Assembly: GCA_024277475.1 (NCBI GenBank)
Contig: JAJRVC010000172.1
Location: 1-20,110, forward strand
DNA length: 20,110 nucleotides
Direction: 5' to 3'
DNA from: Deltaproteobacteria bacterium
GTDB lineage: Bacteria > Desulfobacterota > Desulfobacteria > Desulfobacterales > JAFDCJ01
Under the pieces are notes generated by a model that was given only the letters and a program-made list of their open reading frames with translations, was not told where the DNA came from and searched no databases. Below are positions 1-9,200 of the stretch, piece after piece (positions within the stretch are counted from its first letter, which is position 1; each line of letters opens with the position of its first letter). The position numbers were made by a program, and so were the translations under genes.

Positions 1-167
1 AGTAAACAATGGGTTTTTGATGTATCGGCGTGAGGAGACTGAATTTCTGGAAGACGCTCTATATCGGCAATCTGTGTGCCCAAACCAAGTGATTTGTCAA
101 GGTCTGTATTGCTCGATTGTTCAGGTGGCGTTAGGGGAGACCGAAGATTTTTACCTGTCCAGATCAT
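1..167 (-). CDS. possible partial ORF running off the left edge
   Basis: Reading the minus strand from an ATG at 165-167, the frame stays open for 55 codons to the window edge. It begins MIWTGKNLRSPLTPPEQSSN and continues as a hydrophilic, Pro/Ser/Asp-rich segment with a mixed, coding-like choice of third bases. I see no convincing ribosome binding site and recognise no family. The first in-frame stop upstream is close by (near 190), so the ATG is the only sensible ATG start. If real, the gene continues beyond position 1. It could equally be a chance open frame, which at this length is not rare. The rest of 1-290 shows nothing else I can support; the plus-strand frame across the same bases looks less protein-like. 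Confidence 0.3.
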   Translation of the reverse strand, partial: MIWTGKNLRSPLTPPEQSSNTDLDKSLGLGTQIADIERLPEIQSPHADTSKTHCL

Positions 168-290
168 GCCTGGTTCATATAATGGCTTTTACATTATGTA
201 CAAAAAGAATACGCTCCCCTCAGCAATAATAACAATCAATATAATTGCAAGGGTGATTATAATTTTCGCCCTGCTCGTACTTCATTTCCT

Positions 291-908
291 TTATACTTTT
301 CTAACCGGCTGACGGAGAATTGTTTTAAGTTTTTCCGGCTTCACCTTGCGGGGGTCGCTCAGGTAAATTTCATGGTGTTTGCCGGACACGGTATAATTAT
401 TTTTTGGAATGAATTCGTTATGCAATTTTGCCAGAGTGGGTCCTTCATCATCGTATGAGCCAAAGTGCATAATCTGTATGGACAATCCTTCACAGTAATT
501 TTGCAGCCTCATCTTCGGCAGGGCGGCAGGCTTTTTAGCTTTTTTCACCAATGCGCATCCTTCCTCGAATATCTCTGGCGTAATCCATTCCGGTTGCATG
601 ATCATCATTGTCCAATCCCAATCATCTTTGTTACCGCTGGTAAACGCATTCATATCCTGCGCCCACCACAAGCCTTCCAAAGGGGGGACTACATAATCGT
701 TGTCCGAACCTTTTTTACTCAGAAATTTGAGTTTGTACGCTACTGCATACAGGGCTTCAATCGCTTCTCGATATTCCTGCGCTGTATTGGGATTGCCATG
801 GCCTTCAATCATCAAAAAGTTCATTTCCGGCACATCGACAACCTCGAATTGCTTGGCTGAAGGCCGATATAAATGCTTCAGTTTTTTTTTAAAATCAATT
901 TTCGACAT
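291..908 (-). CDS. GyrI-like small-molecule-binding domain protein
   Basis: A 205-aa soluble protein of the GyrI-like (SOUL/BacT-type effector-binding) superfamily, in the stand-alone group with an N-terminal YRPS-x-QFEVVDVP-x-MNFLMIEGHGNPN strand-turn and a C-terminal GKHHEIYLSDPRKVKPEKLKTI block that carries the conserved Glu of the ligand cup. Members of this group bind or hydrolyse small hydrophobic or planar compounds; the ligand here cannot be read from sequence. There is no signal peptide and no DNA-binding domain. The ATG at 906-908 is preceded by a strong GGAGGTGA ribosome binding site that lies inside the end of the upstream PadR-type frame, with which it overlaps by 14 nt (895-908), so the two were built as a translationally coupled regulator/effector pair. 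The stop is TAA at 291-293. Full length for the family and no sign of damage, although its partner regulator is truncated. Confidence 0.85.
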   Translation of the reverse strand: MSKIDFKKKLKHLYRPSAKQFEVVDVPEMNFLMIEGHGNPNTAQEYREAIEALYAVAYKLKFLSKKGSDNDYVVPPLEGLWWAQDMNAFTSGNKDDWDWTMMIMQPEWITPEIFEEGCALVKKAKKPAALPKMRLQNYCEGLSIQIMHFGSYDDEGPTLAKLHNEFIPKNNYTVSGKHHEIYLSDPRKVKPEKLKTILRQPVRKV

Positions 909-1245
909 CGGTCACCTCCAATTGCTGAATATAGTTTTCAATCCATTTCTTCTCGGCTTCAACCATTGTGAGGCTGTAGTCAAACATGGCCTCAACAAAG
1001 TAGGGAAGCGGGTGCTGCGTTTCTCTACGAGCCTGGATATGCGCCAAACGCTCGACCAACCCATCACGATGTTGCTTTAATGCATCAAGCGCCACTCCGA
1101 CGGAAACTCGTGGGAGGTTTGCCAGTCCTAATTGAATTGGCGCATAGCAGCGGTGTGGAGTTCCTAATGCTTCAAGTATTGCTTTATGGCAAGCATCTTC
1201 GCCGTCGGCTGTGATGCGATATACCTTTCGCGCTGGTCCCGGGAC
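895..1245 (-). pseudogene. PadR-family regulator remnant lacking its winged-helix N-terminus
   Basis: The last ~115 residues, from GPARKVYRITADGEDA onward, match the end of the PadR winged helix (the second strand of the wing) followed by the long C-terminal dimerisation helices (ALDALKQHRDGLVERLAHIQ, then FVEAMFDYSLTMVEAEKKWIENYIQQLE). A normal PadR protein has about 70 more residues before this point, containing the recognition helix and the xPGTVYPxLxxLE-type motif. Here the frame continues upstream to an ATG at 1405-1407, but the 54 added residues (Phe/Ile/Cys/Ser-rich) are unlike PadR, and I could not find the missing half in the other two frames. DNA upstream of about 1245 is AT-rich and non-coding in character. 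I therefore read this as a 5'-truncated regulator that cannot bind DNA. It overlaps the GyrI-like gene by 14 nt and carries that gene's ribosome binding site. Confidence 0.7.
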
Positions 1246-1388
1246 AGGTATCAAGACTGGGGAGGAATTGAATGAGCAGGAAGAAAAATCAAATAGTACC
1301 AAACATTTAAAAAAAATTCCATCCCGGCTGCACAGGTGATCTATACCCAAAATTGCCGAAAATATCCCATTTATTGGAAATATTACTG

Positions 1389-1417
1389 TTGACACCACCA
1401 GCGCCATTGAGTATTCG
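1389..1417 (+). promoter_or_regulatory. possible sigma70-type promoter for the secreted-protein cassette
   Basis: A perfect -35 box TTGACA (1389-1394) is followed after 17 nt by a weak -10 box TATTCG (1412-1417). Transcription would start near 1424, leaving a leader of about 34 nt before the ATG at 1458. A better -10-like hexamer, TATTAT, lies at 1421-1426 but is too far from the -35 box. Position and -35 quality are suggestive; the -10 is poor, so this is tentative. Confidence 0.35.
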
Positions 1418-1457
1418 TGTTATTATTGCGTGGTGGCTTACCTTGGAAGGTGTTCTT

Positions 1458-2816
1458 ATGCATCCGGCACGGTTTTTTTGTAGAATAATTCTGGCAGCAT
1501 TGTTAATAGCATTTGCAGGAATCGCTCAGGCGGAAATGGCATCTGATGGCAAATATTTGCCTGACCTATATCAGGCCCATCCGCTTCTTTATCCCCCGAT
1601 TGGAAAATATAGAACCCGGCTCGGCTGGCTTCTTTCGTCAATTATCAGGTATGATAGCAGGTCCCCGCTAGACATTTGGGGCTCGATCGCCAAGCCTTCC
1701 TATCTGCCCGCATACAATGCTGAGGTAAAATACATCCAGTCGCTCTCCGGTGCGCAGGGTTATCGTTATAATATTGCTCTATTACGGGATCTCGCCAAAG
1801 TTGAAATTCAGCATCTTCGGGGCGAGCACACCAAGATAGTCTTTACCACGGCTGCGCAATCCATGATTGCCGACGCAGCCGCCGCTGGGCTGACTGCCGG
1901 GTTCAAAAACATGATATCAAAAGAACGCGAAACCGCCCTCGATCTCTTTTACGCTCACGCTAAAGATCCCGACAATGAAATTAACGTCGCTGCCCGTTAT
2001 GCATTTTTCGACATTGAGCTGCGGTACCATGAAATTTTCGACAAGCGTGTTCTGGATCATATTGAACGGCAACTAAGTACCAATGTCGATTTATCCACAG
2101 CAACAAGTCTGATTTCTGAATCTATGATCTCAACGGCTTTTGGAACCTGGTTGAAAAACTACAGCGCATCATCGGAACAGTTTCTTGCAGAATACCGCAA
2201 ACAGATTGCCATGGACGTCGCCGCCTGGCACTGTGCCTGTGCTCTGGATCCAAATATTTTTGCTCCGCCACAAGCCTGGCATCTCATTTTTAATGGAAAG
2301 AAAACATACCGTACAAAACTTGGTTACCTGCTTGCTTTGAAACTGGCACCGCCAAGTCCGACTATCACCAACATCCTTTCCGGAAATTCCGTAAACGGTT
2401 TTCTTAAACAGGAACTTCAGTTCCTTGTCAACTTGAAAGAAACTGATCATGTCCGGTATATTTCATATCTGAGAAGCTTTCTGCCGGATATGGAAGAGCT
2501 CGAAGCCGAACAGCTGCGTGCTCTGCGCGGCGGGGTCATTGAGGGCGTGTTGCGGGATACCGGTAAAAACCTCCTTTTCAGTTCAATTGCTGCGGGCGGC
2601 GGCCTCGCTTTCCAAGCAGCCGTCATTCTCGCCCATGCCGGTTATGAGGGTCTGGCAGCCAACCAATCCGTAAGGGATGAAATAAAACTGCGGATGGAAA
2701 ATGCCGCACTCCGCGAAATAATTCTCAATCAACTATTGTCAGGAAATATCTGCGGATGCGGTGTCGGCGTTGTAGTAACACCAAGGCGGGTCATTAAGGG
2801 AAAATCAGTCAAATGA
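1458..2816 (+). CDS. exported protein of unknown function, first gene of the cassette
   Basis: A 452-aa protein starting at ATG 1458, chosen because a GGAAGG ribosome binding site sits 7-8 nt upstream and because this start gives a clean signal peptide: MHPARFFCRIILAALLIAFA with cleavage expected after GIAQA. The frame is open back to 1353, but that extension lacks a signal peptide and a ribosome site. The mature part looks largely alpha-helical, with no motif I recognise; it has an Ala/Gly-rich hydrophobic segment near residues 380-410 (IAAGGGLAFQAAVILAHAG) that could be one membrane helix or a buried hairpin, and a Cys-Gly-Cys-Gly near the C-terminus. The stop codon overlaps the next start as ATGA (2813-2816), so the product is probably made in step with the large repeat protein and may act with it at the cell surface or in the periplasm. 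I do not recognise the family and give no function. Confidence 0.8.
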   Translation: MHPARFFCRIILAALLIAFAGIAQAEMASDGKYLPDLYQAHPLLYPPIGKYRTRLGWLLSSIIRYDSRSPLDIWGSIAKPSYLPAYNAEVKYIQSLSGAQGYRYNIALLRDLAKVEIQHLRGEHTKIVFTTAAQSMIADAAAAGLTAGFKNMISKERETALDLFYAHAKDPDNEINVAARYAFFDIELRYHEIFDKRVLDHIERQLSTNVDLSTATSLISESMISTAFGTWLKNYSASSEQFLAEYRKQIAMDVAAWHCACALDPNIFAPPQAWHLIFNGKKTYRTKLGYLLALKLAPPSPTITNILSGNSVNGFLKQELQFLVNLKETDHVRYISYLRSFLPDMEELEAEQLRALRGGVIEGVLRDTGKNLLFSSIAAGGGLAFQAAVILAHAGYEGLAANQSVRDEIKLRMENAALREIILNQLLSGNICGCGVGVVVTPRRVIKGKSVK

Positions 2817-3040
2817 GACCGATAATTAACCAGGCAAGCCAAAATTTTCGGCAATTTGTTCAGTATTTCAAGCCTTACACCTTTAAATGGCTGATATCTT
2901 TCATGCTGGTTTTTTGCGCCGCTGTCGCCAACCTTGAGGCCGCCGGCGCACAGCAAAATCAACCGGCGGCATCCTCCGCGGCGGTTCAAAAACCGTTCAT
3001 CACTATGGCGCCGCAACGTAAACCGATTGAAATCAAGTAA
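2813..3040 (+). CDS. N-terminal piece (signal peptide) of the interrupted repeat protein
   Basis: 75 codons beginning at the ATG that overlaps the previous stop. The sequence has a long polar N-region, then a hydrophobic stretch (WLISFMLVFCAAVANLEA) ending in Ala-Ala-Gly-Ala, as expected for a Sec signal peptide, then a Gln/Ala/Ser-rich spacer and the start of a beta-rich segment (PFITMAPQRKPIEIK). A TAA at 3038-3040 ends it. The following 14 codons and the 960-codon frame from 3083 are in the same reading frame and continue the domain smoothly, so this is best read as the front end of one gene, not an independent small protein. Confidence 0.55.
   Translation: MRPIINQASQNFRQFVQYFKPYTFKWLISFMLVFCAAVANLEAAGAQQNQPAASSAAVQKPFITMAPQRKPIEIK
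3038..3040 (+). other. in-frame TAA splitting the large secreted repeat protein
   Basis: The frame from ATG 2813 to the stop at 5963-5965 is continuous (1050 codons) except for this one TAA. The residues on either side, KPIEIK and TFVAGSKGNGIAF, read as one Ig-like beta-sandwich. A single-base change from AAA, CAA or GAA would create it. TAA is not used for selenocysteine (TGA) or pyrrolysine (TAG), so programmed recoding by those routes is unlikely. Confidence 0.8.
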
Positions 3041-3082
3041 ACTTTTGTTGCCGGCTCCAAAGGCAACGGCATCGCTTTTCGG

Positions 3083-5965
3083 GTGCTCAATACAACGGCC
3101 CACCCCATTGAAGAATTGAATCTGCGTCCATCGCTGCCTGCACAATGGCTGACCCTCGACAAAATCGAACCGATGTCCGTGACTCTGAAACCGGGTGAAG
3201 AGGTTGAGATCATTGCCGAGTTTTCAGTCCGCAAGGACGCGCCCGATGGTGAAACGGACATTATTAATTTTCACTTTGACTCGAAGTCATCGCTGCCGGT
3301 CCCCATCTCCCACTACCAATTGACGGCCCTGATCAAGGCAGACAAAACCAAACTAGAGGTAGAATGCAACTCAGCCGTAGACTCCGGTGGTGATGCCGGT
3401 GGCGGCGCCATCGTTGACCTTGGCGGCTTTGTCGGAAAAGCCGGCTTTTCCTGGCAAATGTACCGCATCAAGGATGAAATGAAAATCACCGTCGCCGGTA
3501 TTGAAAAAACCACCGGCTGTGTAAGCGGAAAAGGCACCTTTGAAATGGACATTCCGCCAGGTGCGACCACCGCATCTGTAGTGGTTATTCCCAATTGTGA
3601 TAAAACACATGGTACCCAGTGGAACTTCCGCTTTGAGTGCCCGCTCACCTCGACGGTCACTTCCGATGGCCAGGGTAACACATTGCCGTCCAGCGATCGG
3701 AATACCAGTGGCCAGGCGGACGGTACCGGAAACAACGGCGGCGTGGGCTCTGCAGCCGGCACATCCGATGGTAAAAATACCGGCTCAGGCCTTGCCTCGC
3801 CTTTTAGCGGTTTAACCGGTTCAACCATAGGTACCGTAAAGCCGATGCCGCAAGCCGGCGCGTCAACCGATGTCGAACCAAACAATAACATTGCACTGGC
3901 AACACTCGTGCCGCCCTCAACCACAATTTCAGGGTCGATCGAAAAAGCTGGGGATGCTGATTACTTCTCCATGTCTACAAAGGCCCCCGGCGTGTGGGAA
4001 TTAATAATTAAACCTGCTGCTTCTGCACAATTGCTCGACCTTGGCGTACACCCGGCTGGTGGCGGCAATTGGCTGCCCGACAGATCACCCAAAGGCGACA
4101 GTAAACTCGTTGTAGACATCAAATGGCCAGGCAAATACGTCCTGCGGGTAACCGGTAAGCAAGGATTAGCACCTGGAGCCCCTTACCAGGTCGTCGCAAG
4201 TTTCCGCCCCAGCCCGGACAAATACGAACCGAATGATTCAACCGGGTCGGCGCCTGCGATCAATCCAAATGCCACACTTGTCGGTGCGATCATGCCTGCC
4301 GGTGACGCTGACTATTACCTCGCTGATTTTAACAGGGCCGGTGAATGGACGATTGCCATTGCAGCAAAACCGGACAATCTCGCGCCGGTATTGGGTGTGC
4401 ACCCGGCCGGCGGTGGCAACTGGCTGCCTGACCGATCACCCAAAAACGACAACAAACTCGTCGTAGATATTAAGTGGCCGGGAAAATATGTATTGCGCGT
4501 GACTGACAACAACCAGTCAAGAAGCATAGATCCCTATGTTATTAAACTGCAATACAAACCCAGCCCCGACAGGTCGGAGCCCAATGATAATGCTGGAACC
4601 GCCCAGCCCGTCAGCGTGAACGATGATATCATCGGAACCATCCTGCCCACCGGTGATGCCGACTATTATTCTGCGCATTTTCCCAAACAAGGCGAATGGT
4701 CGATAACCATCGTCGAAAAACCTGGTAAACTGCAGCTGGGGTTGGGCGTTCACCCGGCCGGCGGTGGCAACTGGCTGCCCGACCGATCGACCAAAGGCGA
4801 CAACAAGCTCGTTGTGGACATCAAGTGGCCGGGGGAATATGTGCTGCGCGTGATCGACAATAACGGGTCGCGAAGCATTGACCCTTATAAACTTAAACTG
4901 GAATACAAGCCCAGCCCTGAAAACAGCGAGCCCAATGACAATGTCGGCACGGCCAAACACATCGACCCAAATAGCGTCGTAATCGGAACCATCTTGCCGG
5001 CCGGCGATGCTGATTATCAATTAGTCGACATCCCCAAACACGGAAGATGGACCATTGCCATAGAACAGACCCCGCCCGGAATGGCGCTCGGTCTGGGTGT
5101 ACACCCGGCAGGGGGCGGAAACTGGATTCCCGACAGATCAGCCAAAGGCGATAACAAACTTGTCGTAGACCTGCGCTGGCCCGGCCAATACGTACTTCGC
5201 GTGATAGACAATAACAAACAGAGAAGCGCGGCCCCCTATAGGTTGAGACTGGACTTTGTCAACTCACCTGATGATTACGAGCCCAATAACACGGTGGCCA
5301 CGGCCCATGAAATTTATAAAAATTCTAAAATCATCGGAACGATCCTGCCTCCTGGCGATGCAGACTACTATGAGATTGATGCAAAATCGCCGGGTGAATG
5401 GGTAGTCGACCTGATATCATCACCTGGAGAAATCAAGCCCGGCCTTGGAGTTCACCCTTCAGGCGGCGGCAACTGGCTCCCTGACAATTCTCCCAAAGGT
5501 GATAACCGACTTATCACTGACATCAAATGGCCGGGGAGATATGTGCTTCGGGTGATTGATAACAATGGTTCAAGCAGCGTTAATCCATATGAACTGAGAT
5601 CCCTTTTTACCCAGGCACCCGACTTATATGAGCCCAATGACAGCACCGGCATCGCGGCAGCTATTCCTGCCGAAGGAACGATTGTCGGCGCAATATTGCC
5701 GAGAGGCGATGCAGACTATTTTATCGCCGATTTCCCAAGAAAAGGCATGTGGTCAATTTCGGTGGATGAACAGCCAAACGCCATGAAAATCGGTCTTGGT
5801 GTTCACAGCGCTGCCGGTGGCAACTGGTTGCGGGATGAATCACCGAAGGGCGATGGGCAACTGGTAGTCAATATACCGGCAGCCGGCAAGTACATTCTGC
5901 GTGCGATTGATGTGAACGGCGGACGGAGTATCCAGCGGTATCGGTTGAAGCTCCGGTTTGAATAA
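3083..5965 (+). CDS. large secreted protein with Ig-like domain and six PPC-like repeats (mature part, severed from its signal peptide)
   Basis: 960 residues if counted from the GTG at 3083, which has no ribosome binding site; the true N-terminus is almost certainly the signal peptide at 2813, before the in-frame TAA. Domain order: residues ~1-90, an Ig/NEW3-like beta-sandwich (VTLKPGEEVEIIAEFSV); ~91-190, a second beta domain with several Cys (VECNSAVDSGG, TTGCVSGKGTFEMDIPPG, VIPNCDKTHG, RFECPL); ~190-262, a Gly/Ser/Thr/Asn linker; then six tandem 117-residue repeats. Each repeat opens with EPNDxxxxA, has GxIxPxGDADYY, then GLGVHPAGGGNWLPD and PGKYVLRVIDNNGSRS. The EPN...GDxDYY pattern is that of bacterial pre-peptidase C-terminal (PPC) domains, which occur in secreted proteins and often aid folding or binding. 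No catalytic domain is visible, so a binding, adhesive or structural surface role is an inference. It is the second gene of the cassette. Confidence 0.7.
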   Translation: MLNTTAHPIEELNLRPSLPAQWLTLDKIEPMSVTLKPGEEVEIIAEFSVRKDAPDGETDIINFHFDSKSSLPVPISHYQLTALIKADKTKLEVECNSAVDSGGDAGGGAIVDLGGFVGKAGFSWQMYRIKDEMKITVAGIEKTTGCVSGKGTFEMDIPPGATTASVVVIPNCDKTHGTQWNFRFECPLTSTVTSDGQGNTLPSSDRNTSGQADGTGNNGGVGSAAGTSDGKNTGSGLASPFSGLTGSTIGTVKPMPQAGASTDVEPNNNIALATLVPPSTTISGSIEKAGDADYFSMSTKAPGVWELIIKPAASAQLLDLGVHPAGGGNWLPDRSPKGDSKLVVDIKWPGKYVLRVTGKQGLAPGAPYQVVASFRPSPDKYEPNDSTGSAPAINPNATLVGAIMPAGDADYYLADFNRAGEWTIAIAAKPDNLAPVLGVHPAGGGNWLPDRSPKNDNKLVVDIKWPGKYVLRVTDNNQSRSIDPYVIKLQYKPSPDRSEPNDNAGTAQPVSVNDDIIGTILPTGDADYYSAHFPKQGEWSITIVEKPGKLQLGLGVHPAGGGNWLPDRSTKGDNKLVVDIKWPGEYVLRVIDNNGSRSIDPYKLKLEYKPSPENSEPNDNVGTAKHIDPNSVVIGTILPAGDADYQLVDIPKHGRWTIAIEQTPPGMALGLGVHPAGGGNWIPDRSAKGDNKLVVDLRWPGQYVLRVIDNNKQRSAAPYRLRLDFVNSPDDYEPNNTVATAHEIYKNSKIIGTILPPGDADYYEIDAKSPGEWVVDLISSPGEIKPGLGVHPSGGGNWLPDNSPKGDNRLITDIKWPGRYVLRVIDNNGSSSVNPYELRSLFTQAPDLYEPNDSTGIAAAIPAEGTIVGAILPRGDADYFIADFPRKGMWSISVDEQPNAMKIGLGVHSAAGGNWLRDESPKGDGQLVVNIPAAGKYILRAIDVNGGRSIQRYRLKLRFE
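3869..5962 (+). repeat. six tandem 351-bp coding repeats (117-aa PPC-like units)
   Basis: The EPN codons recur with the preceding residue at 3872, 4223, 4574, 4925, 5276 and 5627, exactly 351 nt apart each time, so there is not one net insertion or deletion across five unit boundaries. The last unit is 112 residues and ends the protein. Protein identity is highest in the second half of each unit (GGGNWLPD, KGDNKLVVDIKWPG), while the DNA differs at many synonymous positions, so the units are not recent copies but have been held in register and under selection. Unit 6 is the most divergent (HSAAGGNWLRDESPKGDGQ). Confidence 0.9.
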
Positions 5966-6212
5966 GAACGGAACTGATAACCCCACGGTTGTACTATCAA
6001 CATGTCAAAAGAGCCAAAAAGGGCGACCCATTTCAATTATTCACTATTTCATTTCATCTTTAACCAGATTAACCCTGCCCTTCAGCCGGCGGTTTCGGCC
6101 GATCTTCTTTAAAATATTCTTATACCAGCCCGTTATCGCTACGCGGGATATTTTGTCAAAATATTTTCCTAAAATAATTAAAATTAAATTCAAGTTTTTT
6201 ACGATAGTATCG
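5966..6212. other. intergenic region between convergent genes
   Basis: 247 bp between the end of the repeat protein and the end of the YhaN-like gene. It is AT-rich and I see no gene. An AT-rich inverted repeat, ATATTTTG-T-CAAAATAT, lies near 6149-6165 and is followed by TTTTCC, which could act as a weak bidirectional terminator, but it lacks a GC stem. The larger frames that cross this interval are antisense shadows of the ATPase gene. Confidence 0.4.
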
Positions 6213-9200
6213 TCAATGCAGCTCATGCTTAAAAATTCCGGCCTTCGCCTCGATCTCTCCGGCCAGCTCAAGGACCCTCCTGTGGTGAGTGAAAAGCAGG
6301 ATCTGGGTACTTAGCGCCAGCTCCGCGAGGACTTCAAGGCAGATCCTGGTACGATTGTCGTCAAAGCCTATGAGAATGTCGTCGACGACAAAGGGCATCG
6401 GCTCTCCCTTACTCAGATGTTGTTCGAGGGTAGCGAGACGGAGCGACAGGTAGAGTTGATCCCGGGTTCCGTCGCTCATCCCATCGACAGATACCTCAGC
6501 ATCGTCTGGCCGAACACCCAGCAGGATGGGTTTGCCGCTTTCGTCCAATTCATCCCGCAGATTCGCATAAGACCCCAGGGTGAGCCTGGAGAAAAGTTCG
6601 CCGGCCCTCGCCAGGACCGGGGCCTGATTTTTTTTCCGATAATCCTCTATTCGCTGTTCAAGGATGAGTGCGGCGATTTGCAGGCGAAGGTACTGCTCGA
6701 CACCATAAACCAGGGTAGCAAGCTGCTGCTCCGCCTCCTCTGCTGCGTTGGCGGCCAAGGCACTACCATCTTTGGTCTTTATCTCGTTTTGAACCGTTTG
6801 CCGTTGGTCGCGTAGTGTGTCCCGATTTGCCTGCAACTCTTTCAGTTCCGAAGAGACTCTCTGCAGTTCACCCCCGATTGCATCGATATCCGACTCTTCG
6901 GCCTCTTTCTCCAATTCATGAATACTCAGGCCATCCCCATTGCGTGTGAGCTCTTGTTCAAGTGCATCAAATTTCTGCTGCAGCTCACGCCTTTTTCGAG
7001 AGCTCTCACCGGCTGCTTCCAGTTCATCGTCTGTTTCGACTCGAGCCTGGTTTCTCAAAGAAGCCAGTTGATCCCGTGCGTTTTGAATCGTTATCTCAGC
7101 GTCTTCGATTTCTTCCGCTATCTCTTTTTCCTGGGTTTTAATCTTCTTGAGGCTTGCCCGTGCTTCACGGGCCTCATTCAGGTCATGATTTAGCTGAGCG
7201 GCAATAGTGGTTGCTTCTTGACCGTCTTTTTTGAAGCCAATACTATCGGCGAACACGAACACCTTATTTATAAATTTTTCCGACACCTGGTCTATTCCGT
7301 AAATTCGCCTGCGCAGCTCCTCGGATTTGTCCAATTTCTCAAAAAAGGCCAATAGTTGTTCGAAAGCCTCAGTCGCTTGTTCCGGATGGACATCCGGTTT
7401 CAACCCCAAGCCGTCTATCGCCTGACCCCATTCCAGCGCCCAGTTGGCTTGATCGTTCTCAATTGAGGTAAGCTCTTCGCAGGCTCTTTTGATGCGAATC
7501 CCGGTATCGCTCAGCGAATGCTCCAATTCGCGCCTGCGTTCGAGAGCCGCTTGCTCTTGCTCGATTCGCTGTTCACATATATTAATCATGCCCTCAAGGC
7601 TCATCCCCTGCAGGTTTATTGAATTATCGAATTTTGATATCTGTAGAAAAACTAATTCCTTGAGCCGTTTACAATCCTCGGCTAGTTTTTTTGTATCACC
7701 GGAAACCCTATCCGCTGCCTGAACGTTCGCTATCAGATTGTCCACTTTAAGAAGCCATTGTTTCATCTCCCTTGGAGTCCCGGGAACTACACCCAATGGT
7801 CTCCAAATAGAATTCCAGTCCTTTTGATGCGCTTCCCTGTCCTCATTCGCCTTTCTGATTTCTTCCGTGATGTCGTCGTGACGCGATTTCAGATTCTCAA
7901 TCCTGGCCTCAAGATCCGCCCGTTTCACCACCTGGTCTGCGGCTAGCCGAAGTCGATCCGATACGTGATCTGCAATGTCGACTTTTTGCTCATAAAATGT
8001 CGGGAGATCGGAATCAGATACAAATTCTGCAATGTCGTTGTCGATATCAATTTCTTCGATGTACTTTTGCTTAATGAGATTCCAGCCGGTGTTCCGTTCC
8101 AGGCGTGCTTCATCAAGATCCGAAATTGTTGGTACGTCACTTGTCAATAACAGTGCTTTTAAGTCCTGCTCCGCCTGTTTCCGCTCCGCTGCGAGTTCTT
8201 TTTGTCTGCGACCATCAGCCCTGACTTTTTCGCTTAGTTGATCAAGGTAATTCTCGAAAGTGTCCAATGTCTCCGGCACCGGCATGGCAACTTTGGAAAG
8301 TACCTCGATGGTTCCGGAAAATCTTCCGAGCCTGGAAAGCTCACGCTCACAGGTCGCGTTCTCATCTGAAGCGCGTTTTTGTGAATCGGCCAATCGCTGC
8401 TCCAGATCACCAGCCTTGCGAGCAACTGCCGCCGCAGCCTTTAGTTCGCTTAGGTCTAAATTCGACTGGGCCTGTTCAGCCAGATCTTTTTTGATTGTCT
8501 CCCGCTCGTCTTCGACATCCCGCAGTGTTGCCTCGGCCTTTTCTTTTTTTTGATTCAGGAGACTATGTTTCTGAGCCAAACCAGCGATCCATTTTTTGTT
8601 GTGGACCAGAGGTCGCAGCTGGTCGGCATTATCGAGACCGGTATCGGGACGTACGCCTTTTAGCAGTTCCTCGGCCTCATTGCGCAACAAACGCCTTTTT
8701 CCATCTTGCCGGGGACGATCTTTGATTGCTGTTTCAACAGCACCAAGTTCTTTGTGAATCGCCAGAATGGCCTCTTCGTTATCCAGCAATTCAGTGCGAA
8801 CATTCAACGTTTCCGATTCTTTTTTCAAGCGGGATCGCTTGGCTTCAGCTTTTTTTTTAGTTTCATTGGCATTTTGTAATTTTTCGCCGGCGATTTTTCG
8901 TTTGTCGTCGAAGTCTTCCGGCAAAAGCAATACTTCACCCAACTCTTCAATTCGAGACATTACAGCACGGCGTTCAGCCAACACACCCTTTACACGATTG
9001 AGTCTGTCCAGACGGCTTTTTTCTTTGATTTTCCCCTTGATCTCTTCTTCAACCTGTTGAATGGCGAAAAGGCTGTCGGCGAGTGCTTTTTGCAGCCTTT
9101 TCCATTCTGCAACAGGAAGACTAGCATCCTTGATTCGCTTTTGTGCCTCTTTGAAACCGGATATCGCCTGGTTCACGAGCTTTTTAGAAGCTCTGGGCTT

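Noticed and set aside
17..229. 70-codon plus-strand frame at the left edge
   Set aside because: No convincing start context and less protein-like than the opposite strand over the same bases.
4517..5020. Long minus-strand frames inside the PPC repeats
   Set aside because: They recur at the repeat period and are mirror images of the conserved sense codons; no ribosome sites.
3869..5962. Regular 351-bp repeats as a CRISPR-like or satellite array
   Set aside because: The units are open reading frame throughout and conserved at protein level; there are no short identical repeats with unique spacers.
6201..6213. ACGATA-G-TATCGT palindrome at the ATPase stop codon as a terminator
   Set aside because: On the gene's strand it is followed by A's, not T's, and the loop is a single base.
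5958..6314. 118-codon plus-strand frame after the repeat protein
   Set aside because: It runs antisense into the end of the YhaN-like ATPase, has a low-complexity hydrophobic start and no family features.
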